DNA of 64,000 nucleotides from Wolfiporia cocos (Eukaryota; Basidiomycota; Agaricomycetes; Polyporales; Phaeolaceae). Positions 55,901-63,612 of the stretch are shown piece by piece. The notes under the pieces are model-generated. The model had not been told where the DNA came from, made no database searches, and saw nothing but the letters and a program-made list of their open reading frames with translations. The first letter of the stretch is position 1. Each line of letters opens with the position of its first letter. A program made the position numbers and the translations under genes. Location: assembly GCA_029448655.1 (NCBI GenBank), contig JACCLO010000010.1, positions 1,488,001 to 1,552,000 on the forward strand, given 5' to 3'.

Positions 55901-57495
55901 TTGACAATACGACGGTGTTCCAACAGGTCGTTTCCGAACACAAGGATGTCGTCTAGGTAGACAATGACCTTTCCTTCTCTGATAAGGTCACCTAGAATAT
56001 CGTTCATCATGTGTTGGAACGTGCTGGGTGCATTACAAAAACCGAAGTACATGACTACAGCTTCGTAAAGGCCGTTAGGCGTAATGAATGCGGTCTTCCA
56101 TTCATCTCCCTCCTTGATTCTTACGTTGTTGTAACCCCAACGCAAGTCGAGCTTCGTAAATATCGAAGCCTGGCTAAGCTTATCGATAAGCTCGTCTATG
56201 CGTGGGAGAGGGTACCTGTTTTTAATGGTCAAGTCGTTTACTTTTCGGTAATCGACTACCATTCGGGCTCCGCCGTCTTTTTTAGGGACGAAGAAGACCG
56301 GGCTCGCGATCGGAGATTTCGAGTGTCGGATGTAGCCCTTCCGTAACTCTTCCTGAATCCACTGATCTAGCGAGTTCGCTTCCTGAGGAGACATCTTGTA
56401 TGCCTTACTCGGGGGCGGTAGTACCGCGTCATCGGGGAAGTCGATGGCGTGGTCGTATGGTTTCCGTTCGGGCATTCTTTCGGATGCGCGTTGAGAAAAT
56501 ACCGTGGGACCAAACTCCTGGTATTCCTCCGGAACCAAGGATTTCCATTTCTGGAGATCCGCATCTGTCAGGAATTCATCATCCGACTTCTCCGTTATCG
56601 ACTGAATGGCATCGATAAGGAGTTCCGTTCCTTCGTCAAGGGTGTTCACCCAAGCGACAAAGGGATTCTCAGGCTCCTCTAAGCCGAGAAAATCTATTGG
56701 AAAGTCATTGATGATCTGATAGATGTTGCGGGGTTCGATTTCGTCCTCTTCCTCAGAAATCGAAACCCGTTTGCCATGTTTGCATTTTTCCGTACACCGA
56801 TATGTGAAGGTTCCTTCCGGCCAATTGAAGTCCGGGTTGTGTTTCAGGAACCAGTCATATCCGAGGATCACATCCGCATTCTGTACGTCCATTACGTACA
56901 AGAATTCGGTGGACTTGTGTTCCTCGTGCACCATATAAGCTTTTACTGCCATATTGATATTACCGGCGGTATTAGAGGTACCGTCGGCGTTGCGAATCTC
57001 GAGAGGCGAAGGTAGTTTCTGAGTGACTAACTTCTCCTCATGGACGAGTTTCTTATCTATGACGCTTATTGATGCACCGGTGTCGATTAATGCCATGGCG
57101 TTTACTTTCTTTCCATATACCCACAGTTCCACTTCGATAGAGAACGATTTATTGTCGTCTCGAGAATCGTTTCCATGTACATTATACAAAGTGAAAAACT
57201 TCGACGCGAGCGGGTCAGGATAAAAGTATTTTACAGGAGGGGCACGTGTAGCTAGTGTCCTTGTCCTCCGGGCAAAGTCCATTGCCGAGTTACCGAATAT
57301 ACCGAGATGGGATACCGGGTGACGTACGACCGCCCTATCTTCCCACAAGATAAGGGGTCTCTGTGAAGCCTCTTCGTAGAGGTGCGCTTCTTCAGGGCGC
57401 TGTACACTCCCAGCCGCTGCGGGGCTGGTGTGTTCTTCACAGAACGTCTTCGAGACGTGTGGTTGGGGCGAGGGGAACCGAGATGGTCCCGACAT
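52960..57495 (-). CDS. pol: Gypsy Pol polyprotein with chromodomain and C-terminal dUTPase
   Basis: 1511-residue polyprotein. Domains: aspartic protease around residues 120-215 (ALIDTGAS, Asp at 138); reverse transcriptase about 360-550 (PVFFVPKKDGGARMVVDYRK; catalytic YLDD at 513-516); RNase H about 650-780 (VEADSSDYATGAVLSQYSS, YDKELLAII); integrase with HHCC zinc motif (HHDH...CDTCQ) and the DDE core (TVTIDLIVHLPP, IISDRGPQFAA); GPY/F-type region (RYLGPFKIIEQLSPVTFRVH); chromodomain about 1247-1295 (WEVEKILDHR...YRIRWKGFGINDDSWV), which in chromoviruses guides insertion to heterochromatin. From residue 1377 to the end is a dUTPase with all five motifs: SVGFDLYT, PRSSLARKG, GGVIDHDYQGE, GDKIAQLI, RGTGGFGSTG. 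Lies +1 relative to gag, overlapping it by 59 bases. The first ATG (57495) could serve as its own start. Confidence 0.95.
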   Translation of the reverse strand: MSGPSRFPSPQPHVSKTFCEEHTSPAAAGSVQRPEEAHLYEEASQRPLILWEDRAVVRHPVSHLGIFGNSAMDFARRTRTLATRAPPVKYFYPDPLASKFFTLYNVHGNDSRDDNKSFSIEVELWVYGKKVNAMALIDTGASISVIDKKLVHEEKLVTQKLPSPLEIRNADGTSNTAGNINMAVKAYMVHEEHKSTEFLYVMDVQNADVILGYDWFLKHNPDFNWPEGTFTYRCTEKCKHGKRVSISEEEDEIEPRNIYQIINDFPIDFLGLEEPENPFVAWVNTLDEGTELLIDAIQSITEKSDDEFLTDADLQKWKSLVPEEYQEFGPTVFSQRASERMPERKPYDHAIDFPDDAVLPPPSKAYKMSPQEANSLDQWIQEELRKGYIRHSKSPIASPVFFVPKKDGGARMVVDYRKVNDLTIKNRYPLPRIDELIDKLSQASIFTKLDLRWGYNNVRIKEGDEWKTAFITPNGLYEAVVMYFGFCNAPSTFQHMMNDILGDLIREGKVIVYLDDILVFGNDLLEHRRIVKQVLQILQDNDLFAKPEKCFFEQSSIEYLGMIISKGKVEMDPKKVAGVMDWPTPAKVKDVQAFVGFANYYRRFIKDFSKVVKPLTELSKKNTQWNWGPEQAEAFQTLKEAFTSAPILRIPDQESPFRVEADSSDYATGAVLSQYSSEDKLWHPVAFYSKSLSAPERNYEIYDKELLAIIRALEEWRHYLEGHPHKFEVWSDHLNLTYFKSAQRLTRRQARWSLYLTRFNFTMCHKPGKTMLTADPLSRRPDHEEGVELDNRDQILLKPEYFTVRALEASQQEIQSGDEDLLRQIRQALMDDQITKDYQELLKSGPKEFGKDLQEWNMEAGLLLRRGKVYVPKEPKELRTKILELHHDHVTAGHFGRWKTYELLSRNYWWPGMTTMVKQYVEGCDTCQRMKNHNQTPYGPLQPLPVPEAPWDTVTIDLIVHLPPSGELKQFNAIMVIVDRLTKRAHFIPTSDKITAKELANLLYLRIYPNHGLPKQIISDRGPQFAAALFKGWCEQLGIQRSMTTAYHPQADGQTERVNQILEQYLRCYIDVIQKDNWSWFLPTAEFAYNNAASETTKNSPFFVELGRHPNAGPTNLRPTQYVDLNVIAYERWSAQEQAKAAMKLAAERWSWYYDQHKRSVPFKVGDKVLVDARSWQDSERSLSPRYLGPFKIIEQLSPVTFRVHMDEQYRAYHPVFHASKLVMYKDPVHQKKPEPQPEMVDGEELWEVEKILDHRLRAGRVEYRIRWKGFGINDDSWVREADLDTAYDILQEYKASHAIPMQDVPLRRSARRKEAVHVFDPDSNDWEADECTWPDDWPQYREEFAKDPKQRMVRHPDGGWMSADINQNADLKIVVGEGGRMPEKGTKDSVGFDLYTATGDVLPAHGQTEYNTKLKIQVPFGTYGRIAPRSSLARKGIDVMGGVIDHDYQGEVIIILRNHSDISIDIRAGDKIAQLICEVAKDPHITLHGKSYFEKIKSERGTGGFGSTGK
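52963..53367 (-). other. dUTPase domain at the end of Pol
   Basis: About 135 residues, the normal size for a trimeric dUTPase subunit. The catalytic Asp and the uracil-contacting Tyr of motif 3 (VIDHDYQGE) are present, and the phosphate-binding C-terminal arm RGTGGFGSTG is complete. Known dUTPases convert dUTP to dUMP and keep uracil out of newly made DNA. Here it is separated from the chromodomain by about 80 residues of charged linker (ending NADLKIVV). Probably released by proteolysis or working as part of Pol; not known. Confidence 0.9.
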
Positions 57496-59434
57496 TGGCG
57501 ACGGTGGTGGCGGGGGCCGAGGGTCCTGCTGAGCTTGAGTCAGCCGTCACTTCTTCCCAGATTGTTCGGGCACGATACGTCTTGCCATCCGCGGGGGGCG
57601 CCGAGTACGGCTTCTTGCCAGAAGCCTGTCCCTTTCCACTACCCGAAGGAGCAGCCGTGGTCTTTCCAGACGCGGCAGCTGCATCCTTCGCCCTTTGTTG
57701 TTCGGCCCGCTGAGCGGCAGGCACGAACGTTCCCGCAGCCTTGTCCGCGGCAAGCTTAGGACACTTGTTGAAATAGTGTCCCGTCTGCTTGCAGTAGGTG
57801 CAGACGGCGTTGGCGGTGTCGGCGGGGGCTTTGGCGGGCGCCTTTCCCTTGTCCTTCTTTTTCTCCGACTTCTTCGCAGAAGCGGAGGACGTCTCCTTCT
57901 TTTCGGCAGGGGCCGAGTCCTTCTTGCCGGCCTTCTCGAAGATCGAGCCCTTGATCTTGTCTGGATATGACGTTTGGTACATTTCCAGAGCGAAGTCGAT
58001 CAGAGGTTCGATGTCGGTCGGGGCCTTGAAGAACGGAGTCTTGCCGAGGACGTTTAAGGTGTCCTTAACCTTTTCGGGGAGAGTCTCGGTGAATTCCCAC
58101 ACCAGAGTCTCGTTGGCGGTTTCGGAGAGTCGGCCGAGGGTGCGGAACCGTTCGCAGTAATTGAAATAGTTTGATTCTGCCAGTTCCTTGCCCTTCGTGC
58201 CGTAGTAGCCGCGAATTTCCTTCTTCGCGATCTCCTTATCCGTCATCTTCCCATATTGCACCATTACGGATTTGGTGAAGTCCTCCCAGGTGCCGAGAGG
58301 TTCACCGTTTCCTGCCTTCTTGATGAGAGGCGAGAAAAACTTGTATGCGTCCCCTGTGACGCGGAAGAGGGCCGTGGTGATACGGTCATGGTCATCGTAG
58401 ACCCTGAGCGTACCGAAGTACAGGCCCATTTTCTCCACCCATTCCTGCGCAGTCACCTTTCCAGATGACCCAGAGAATTCGGGGGGAGGGGGGATTTTCA
58501 GGTTTTGAGGCAGACCTGGAATCTGCGGGGCGACGGCTGCTGCAGCAGCGGCTGCAGCTTGTGCGGCGGCAGCGGCCTCGGCTGCTCTGGCTTGAGCATG
58601 ACCGGGGGCCGGTGCCGGGTCTTCCGGGGGCGTGCGGATGCCGGGAGGGTTGGGAACGGAGGGATTCTTGCGAATTTTCCGAAGTTCCTCGTCAACCTTC
58701 TCCATGCGCTCTGCGAACGCATCCTCGAGGTCGTCCAGCCGGGACCGGTAGTCTTTTCGGAGCTGCTTCTCCATTTCGGAGAGCTTGGCGGTGTACTCCT
58801 GTCGGAGTTCCTTGCCGAGGTCCACCATGGTGGACAATACCTCGTTCCGGACCGAATTGACCGCTTCGTGTAGCTCGTCTTGGGCCTTCTGTTCGAGTGC
58901 CCTGGATTGCCCAGCCAGGGAATCGATTCGTTCATGGATACGCTCCAGGCGGGCGTGCACCATTCGACCTAGGGTGTCGGTGGTGTCGTGGCTTATGGCC
59001 GCACTTCGTTGTACGGCGGCATCGATGATTGGCCCATGTATGGACCCATCCACCTTGTGGTGTTCCTCCTCAGGAAGGTACGCCTTGAGGTTGTTCTCGA
59101 CAGCGATATTGGTCTGTCGTGTCGGACCCGAAAATTCCATTTCCAGGGTGGTGGCGGGCCCGATAGGGCGAGTTCGACGAGCCGGTGGGTATCCGGCAAT
59201 GGGGGATCCTGGGCGTGTACCCATGGGGTTGGTCGGAGATTCCCTTTGCGGGGGAGCGAACTCCGGCATTTCCTCTTCTCCTTCCTCTTCTTCTTCTTCT
59301 CCCTCGCTTAGGTGCTCCAGCGTCACCAGTTGCTGGGTTCCCGAGGGACCAGCTACCGGTGTCACCGGGCCTTCTGAGCGGAGGCGCATCTTGCGGGGAG
59401 CGAGGGGAGTGCTGACGGAGGAGGTGGAAGACAT
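57437..59434 (-). CDS. gag: Gypsy Gag protein
   Basis: 665 residues. The N-terminal 150 residues are acidic and proline-rich. A long coiled coil follows at about 160-265 (LERIHERIDSLAGQSRALEQ, LRKDYRSRLDDLEDAFAERM), then an Ala-rich linker. The retrotransposon Gag core is at about 315-500 (PPPEFSGSSGKVTAQEWVEK, DRITTALFRVTGDAYKFF, WEFTETLPEKVKDTLNVLG). A Lys/Ala-rich region leads to one CCHC zinc knuckle, CTYCKQTGHYFNKC, for RNA binding. It forms the particle in which reverse transcription takes place. The start is the first ATG after the leader; frames are clean. The end overlaps pol by 59 bases in the +1 relation. Confidence 0.93.
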   Translation of the reverse strand: MSSTSSVSTPLAPRKMRLRSEGPVTPVAGPSGTQQLVTLEHLSEGEEEEEEGEEEMPEFAPPQRESPTNPMGTRPGSPIAGYPPARRTRPIGPATTLEMEFSGPTRQTNIAVENNLKAYLPEEEHHKVDGSIHGPIIDAAVQRSAAISHDTTDTLGRMVHARLERIHERIDSLAGQSRALEQKAQDELHEAVNSVRNEVLSTMVDLGKELRQEYTAKLSEMEKQLRKDYRSRLDDLEDAFAERMEKVDEELRKIRKNPSVPNPPGIRTPPEDPAPAPGHAQARAAEAAAAAQAAAAAAAAVAPQIPGLPQNLKIPPPPEFSGSSGKVTAQEWVEKMGLYFGTLRVYDDHDRITTALFRVTGDAYKFFSPLIKKAGNGEPLGTWEDFTKSVMVQYGKMTDKEIAKKEIRGYYGTKGKELAESNYFNYCERFRTLGRLSETANETLVWEFTETLPEKVKDTLNVLGKTPFFKAPTDIEPLIDFALEMYQTSYPDKIKGSIFEKAGKKDSAPAEKKETSSASAKKSEKKKDKGKAPAKAPADTANAVCTYCKQTGHYFNKCPKLAADKAAGTFVPAAQRAEQQRAKDAAAASGKTTAAPSGSGKGQASGKKPYSAPPADGKTYRARTIWEEVTADSSSAGPSAPATTVANVGTISVPLAPTTRLEDVL

Positions 59435-59581
59435 TTTTTGTGAATCTGTTTGTGACGAATGTTAGTTTCCGGTTACTCATTGTCTTAGATTCTTAAGAAG
59501 GGATTGGGTTTGAAAGCTGCAACTTTCGTTATAGATCACACTCGCACTCTATTTCAGAGTTAAAAGATGATAGTATTTCTA

Positions 59582-60505
59582 CTATACAATCGCGAGTATA
59601 TCCTCTTCTACCGAAGTAGTTGAGGGCCCTGCCACCTTGTCAGGTGGTGTTACACCGAAGGCAAAAGTAATTTGTAGCGCTACGCATTCTGCTACGATAC
59701 GAGCTAAGTCCGTACGCCAATCCAAAAAGGAAATATTGCCGAGCTGTTTGCAATACTTTTTCATAATTCTCCAGTCTCTATTGGTGATCCTCCCTCGCCT
59801 CGCTCTATCCTTTACGTTATCCACCAAGTCCTCCAATTCCACTACCATAGTATGGAAACGCATGTCGTTTTCCATATGGAAGCCTGGGTAATTAGGGGGG
59901 TGGTTGGCGAGAGGAGTAAGGCGAGTGAGAGTGCCTTCTAGCATGGGAATAACTTGATCGCATGCTTGGAGGGGTTTCTTCTTCCCGAAGACGAGGGAAG
60001 GGTCGAGAATCTTGTGGTTGGCCGGAACGGGAGGTCCGGCCGCCGGGCTGGAGAGACGGAGGGCCAGTGAAGAAGCTGCTTGCTTGGCTTCCTTGGCGGC
60101 TTGTTTGGCGGCGATTCGCTTATTCAGCTTATCGCGGGCGAGCTTGAGCTTGTTGAGTTCGCGGAGTTCGATGAGGTTCTCCATGGCGGTAATGGAAGCG
60201 GCTAGCTTCTCTTCCTCTGTCCAGATTCGCTTGGCGAGTGGAACTGGCTTGGGAGGTCGAGGAGCGGGTTTCCCAGCCTCAGCGATGTGCTTTGGCATGT
60301 GGACGGGAATATCCCAAAGATGGAGCTTCCCGGTGTAGTCTTCCTTTACAGGAAGCGTGTAGGTGACATCCTCTGCCCGAGGAATGTCGGCGGTGTCGAT
60401 GCGGCTGAGAAGGGACCGCTTTGCCGGCTTAACGTAAGGGGCAGTGGAGGAGCCACGGGTGCGACGGGTAACGCGGGGCATGATTCTAGAAAGTGCAGCT
60501 TTCAT
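59582..60505 (-). CDS. Extra ORF between 5' LTR and gag, unknown function
   Basis: Uninterrupted frame of 307 residues (or 299 if starting at the second Met, 60481, MPRVTRRTRGSS). No family recognised. It begins with a basic N-terminus (RVTRRTRG, KPAKRSLLSR). Residues about 95-165 form a strongly charged coiled coil (NLIELRELNKLKLARDKLNK then RIAAKQAAKEAKQAASS). The C-terminal half is mixed alpha-helical with a conserved-looking segment MENDMRFHTMVVELEDLVDN and RITNRDWRIMKKYCKQLGNI, ending EEDILAIV. It precedes gag in the transcript, 147 bases from its start codon. It could be an RNA-binding or Gag-like accessory protein. Keeping a 0.9-kb frame open in a young element suggests it is used. Confidence 0.8.
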   Translation of the reverse strand: MKAALSRIMPRVTRRTRGSSTAPYVKPAKRSLLSRIDTADIPRAEDVTYTLPVKEDYTGKLHLWDIPVHMPKHIAEAGKPAPRPPKPVPLAKRIWTEEEKLAASITAMENLIELRELNKLKLARDKLNKRIAAKQAAKEAKQAASSLALRLSSPAAGPPVPANHKILDPSLVFGKKKPLQACDQVIPMLEGTLTRLTPLANHPPNYPGFHMENDMRFHTMVVELEDLVDNVKDRARRGRITNRDWRIMKKYCKQLGNISFLDWRTDLARIVAECVALQITFAFGVTPPDKVAGPSTTSVEEDILAIV

Positions 60506-61525
60506 GAGAAACGAAGTTTCCCAGTGATACGTCCAAGAACAGGAATAGAAGGGATTATGTAAGGTAGGGTAGTGGACTCCTTTTCAGGAGCAAAGAAGGT
60601 GTACTACGGGGCATAATTACTCTTATGTTGCGCGCAAACCCTGTGCCGAGACGGCGCGGATATTCGCATGACCCTAACGGTCAGAGGCGCCGACTCCAGG
60701 GGTAGAGTTGCTGACTGCCAGGCCGGTTCCTGGGTCAGATGATTGGGATTCGGATACACGACACCGCCCCGGAGGGACGATGCCGGAAAGTGGCTGGGAT
60801 TTTACATCTCTTAGCCTATCCATGCTTCAACAATGAGGTTGCCGTCTGTAGCCACATGGGTGTCACATCAGGGCTAAAAAACCACTGTCGATCTAAGATC
60901 GCGAGACAGCAGCGCTCCACATCCCGAGGGAGTGGGCCACGCGCTTCTCTTCCAATGGGGCCCCAAATCCGTTTGACCCATGCTCGCACGCCGAGCTGCC
61001 CGGAGGACTTATGCTATTGGCTACCGCGAGTGACCTATGGCAGGGTGATTTTTTACGTCACCCCCCTCACTGCTTTTCCCATAACGGGTTCAAAGCAGGT
61101 CCCTTACGCCTGGGAGGCGGCTTTGGAAAATTCCCATGCCATCATAATGATGACCCTGTGGATAGTGATGGGGCGCTGAACAACGCTTGCCATGACAGGG
61201 GGTTGGGCGCACACAGGCAGACCGTCCCCTTTTCTCCACAGGCGGGTCTTAACCGCGCATAGTCCAAGCTTGTCAGCGAGGACCATGTCTCCTTGACCCT
61301 GGAGTCCGGGTTAGGTAGGCCTCCTGCCTAAAAAGGCGGTGTGGCTTCCCTGGTTGCCAATCCTCTGCCGAGGATGGCGATGTATCCCCCAGATCTCAAC
61401 TATCACCCCAATCGCCTTGTCAGGCAGAAAGGGATGTGCGCAGCAACAAGTAATAGCCCCTGTAGGATAGAAACCCAGACCCAAGCGCAAGCGCAAGGGC
61501 GGGGGTAGGGGGAGATTTGTTCTTA
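60506..61525 (-). other. Long leader of the gypsy element
   Basis: About 1 kb without a long frame between the 5' LTR and the extra ORF. It contains CCTTGACCCTGG at 61291-61302, also present (three times) in the leader-like sequence at 2560-2629. Probably the packaging/dimerisation region. The bases next to the LTR (minus strand TAAGAACAAATCTCCCCC) do not look like a tRNA-complementary primer site. Confidence 0.6.
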
Positions 61526-62224
61526 TGACACAGACTAGACTGTGGGACTCACACTATAACCTTATAGGCGACTTGAAGGAGTTGCAGAAGGTTGGTGAGG
61601 AGACTAGTGGGCGCAAGCAGAGATGATATGTAACTGTGCGAATGCAGAGAACAAATCTAAGGCTTATCCGCAGTGATAGCCCTACTTATATACATGCTTT
61701 GTTTGGTTACCGGTAAGGGAGCCAAACATGAAGGTGGTCTGTGCGCAGACATAACTAATATGGTTAAGTCGTAAACTACAATAGACCATGTGCGCCGGTA
61801 ATGGCCGCACCAGTAAGATCGTTTGTTTGGACCGTAGGTCCATGTTGTGGAAGTGGCTGTAGCTACGTTAGTAAGCCATGCATGTGATTCTTATATACCG
61901 GCATCGGGATATGAGTAATCATAAGGGCATTGGCATGTGATAACGAGCGGGCCGCTTATCCAATCGTACTGACATAGCCCGGTACCGGGATATGAGTAAA
62001 GCGCGTGACACCGAAGGTTAGTCCGCTGAGTCATTGACGCGTACAAGCGTGTTATGTACGTGTTGTTATGACAAGTGGACGTATACCGCGTTGTGTACGT
62101 GTTGTTTGGTTGCGTGTACGTGTAGACGGGCGCTTAGCAGCGTAAATGTCTACAAGGTCGTAGAAATACCAGATAAATAGGTAAAAATACGGGAAAAATA
62201 GTGGCATGTCCCAAATCTGTGACA
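61526..62224 (-). repeat. 5' LTR of the gypsy element
   Basis: 699 bp, matches 52222-52920. It carries the promoter of the element. Confidence 0.95.
61661..61692 (-). promoter_or_regulatory. TATA box and adjacent hairpin in the gypsy 5' LTR
   Basis: Minus-strand TATATAAG at 61685-61692, followed in the direction of transcription by an inverted repeat with arms GGCTATC and GAT(A)AGCC (61661-61682). The same TATA-then-hairpin order occurs in the other LTRs of the window. Transcription would be expected to start about 25-35 bases after the TATA box, in or next to the hairpin. Confidence 0.6.
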
Positions 62225-62229
62225 AATGG

Positions 62230-62658
62230 TAGTGCAGCGGTACAGGCCGTAAGCACGTTAACCACAACAAAATATGCACAACTCTAGATGCAACTCCCTT
62301 GCTTGCACAAAATTGCATTACACAACCGTACATGTATGCAACGTATGCAACATTAACGCAACCTTACTATAAGATCTGTCGTTCAATGGCATATGTCAAT
62401 CTACGAAGCAAGTCACATGATCTGTAGATACATTTAGATTACATTGGATAGATTTCAAAACATTGAACTTTTCCGGATAGATTTAGGTACATCAGAATTC
62501 ATTGGGATATATTCAAATACCTCGGATTTCCACTGGGCTTGAAGAGCTAGATGCAAAATTCAATCAATTGTATGCATTGGTGCAGGGATCCAACAGTGAT
62601 CATATAGCGAGAGATGGTCTGCTGGGGACAATTGATGTTGTGAAGTCTATGCAGTTGG
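62230..62658 (-). repeat. Fragment resembling the 3' end of the hAT element, inverted
   Basis: Read on the minus strand, 62560-62390 resembles 50070-50170: CCCAGTG.AAATCC, then several TATCC/GTATCT words. So a piece of a hAT relative lies here in the opposite direction. The rest of this stretch shows nothing. Confidence 0.4.
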
Positions 62659-63345
62659 TGTTACGGGTCGAATACCCGTTCGTATATTCGAGTTGCGAAT
62701 ATAGATCGTTCTTCTGCACGTAGGCACGTCGCCGTATGCAAGGCAAATACTCGTTAGATGCCTTCGGGTCCTAAGTGAAGTCCTTAGGAGATCGGTTAAT
62801 ATCCAATACGCGTTAGAGGATATAATCTGTTCAAGTGCGAGTCGAATAGAATATAAGACTCGCCTAAGTCCGAGAAGTCAGTGTGCACTTCGAGGACTTA
62901 GTCGTTCGATTGCTCGAGTGAGAAATACTGAGCGTAGTTTCCTACGTTTGAGAACGAGTATAAGACTTCTTGTTTATACAACAAGGTCGAGCTGAAGAGC
63001 CTCGACGGTAAGTACATGAGTTTTTATACTACGCTAGGTTTCAGGGGTCAAGTCTGTCCCAGATGCCACCGATACTATCTACGCTATAGTCCCAAACGTC
63101 TGATAAGTATGGAGTGATATATCTGAGACGATAGATAGGAATGATGGCGGTTGAACGCCATCTGTCAGCTAATAAACGATGAACATGAAACGGTGGCAGG
63201 GTTGGATCTGCCAAAGATGAAACGAGCCCTATAGACTAGTACAACTGGGGATGCGCCCAGTAAGATCACAAGTAGCCAGGGGGGCTGGTTGCGCAACAAG
63301 TCCCTGTATCGTATTTGCCCGGTGGTGAGTTCTGTCGATATTCGA
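62659..63345 (+). repeat. Copia-like repeat, youngest copy
   Basis: Starts TGTTACGGGTCGAATACCC; rich in CpG compared with other copies (39405, 45958). It shows the unoccupied sites of the two LTR insertions found in the 45958 copy. A short palindrome GATGGCGGTTGAACGCCATC lies at about 63143-63162; its counterpart in the old copy is changed at both CpGs (GGTGG...CACC). Exact ends unknown. Confidence 0.65.
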
Positions 63346-63612
63346 AAAATCAAAATAACTGTAACAGTTGGTGAGCTAGATTGCATCTGAAAGGGCACTG
63401 CACCAGCAACTTTGCAGGAAGAGGCTTCAGAGCATAGCAGTACAAACAGTAGCCTGTTGTGGATGCCAAGTGCATTATTGCAGTCACCAGGGGTGTCTAG
63501 ATAGTCATTATACCAGGAATACTCATTTGCCATCATTTGCCACATTTTCCAGTCATGTGCCACCTCAAATCCAGGTTCTCACTCGCCATTTGCCTGGCAA
63601 ATGCTGCGGTGC
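63346..63612. other. Spacer between two copia-like copies
   Basis: No gene; a few repeated CATTTGCCA words near 63525-63600. Could be a short internal region of a small LTR element, but no polypurine tract is seen before 63613. Confidence 0.4.

Larger units (their letters stand above)
52222..62224 (-). mobile_element. Complete chromodomain Ty3/gypsy retrotransposon (10,003 bp)
   Basis: Two 699-bp LTRs, identical by eye, bound the element. The 5-bp target duplication AATGG lies at 52217-52221 and 62225-62229. Order in its own direction (leftward): 5' LTR 62224-61526, about 1 kb of leader, an extra ORF (60505-59582), gag (59434-57437), pol (57495-52960) with protease, reverse transcriptase, RNase H, integrase, chromodomain and dUTPase, polypurine tract, 3' LTR 52920-52222. 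All three long frames are uninterrupted. This, the matching LTRs and the intact target site indicate a recent and possibly still active insertion. No primer-binding site matching a tRNA 3' end (TGG...) is seen after the 5' LTR. Confidence 0.95.

Noticed and set aside
63143..63162. Covarying hairpin (GGCG/CGCC against GGTG/CACC) as evidence of RNA structure
   Set aside because: Both changes are at CpG sites and are explained by deamination on each strand of a palindrome.
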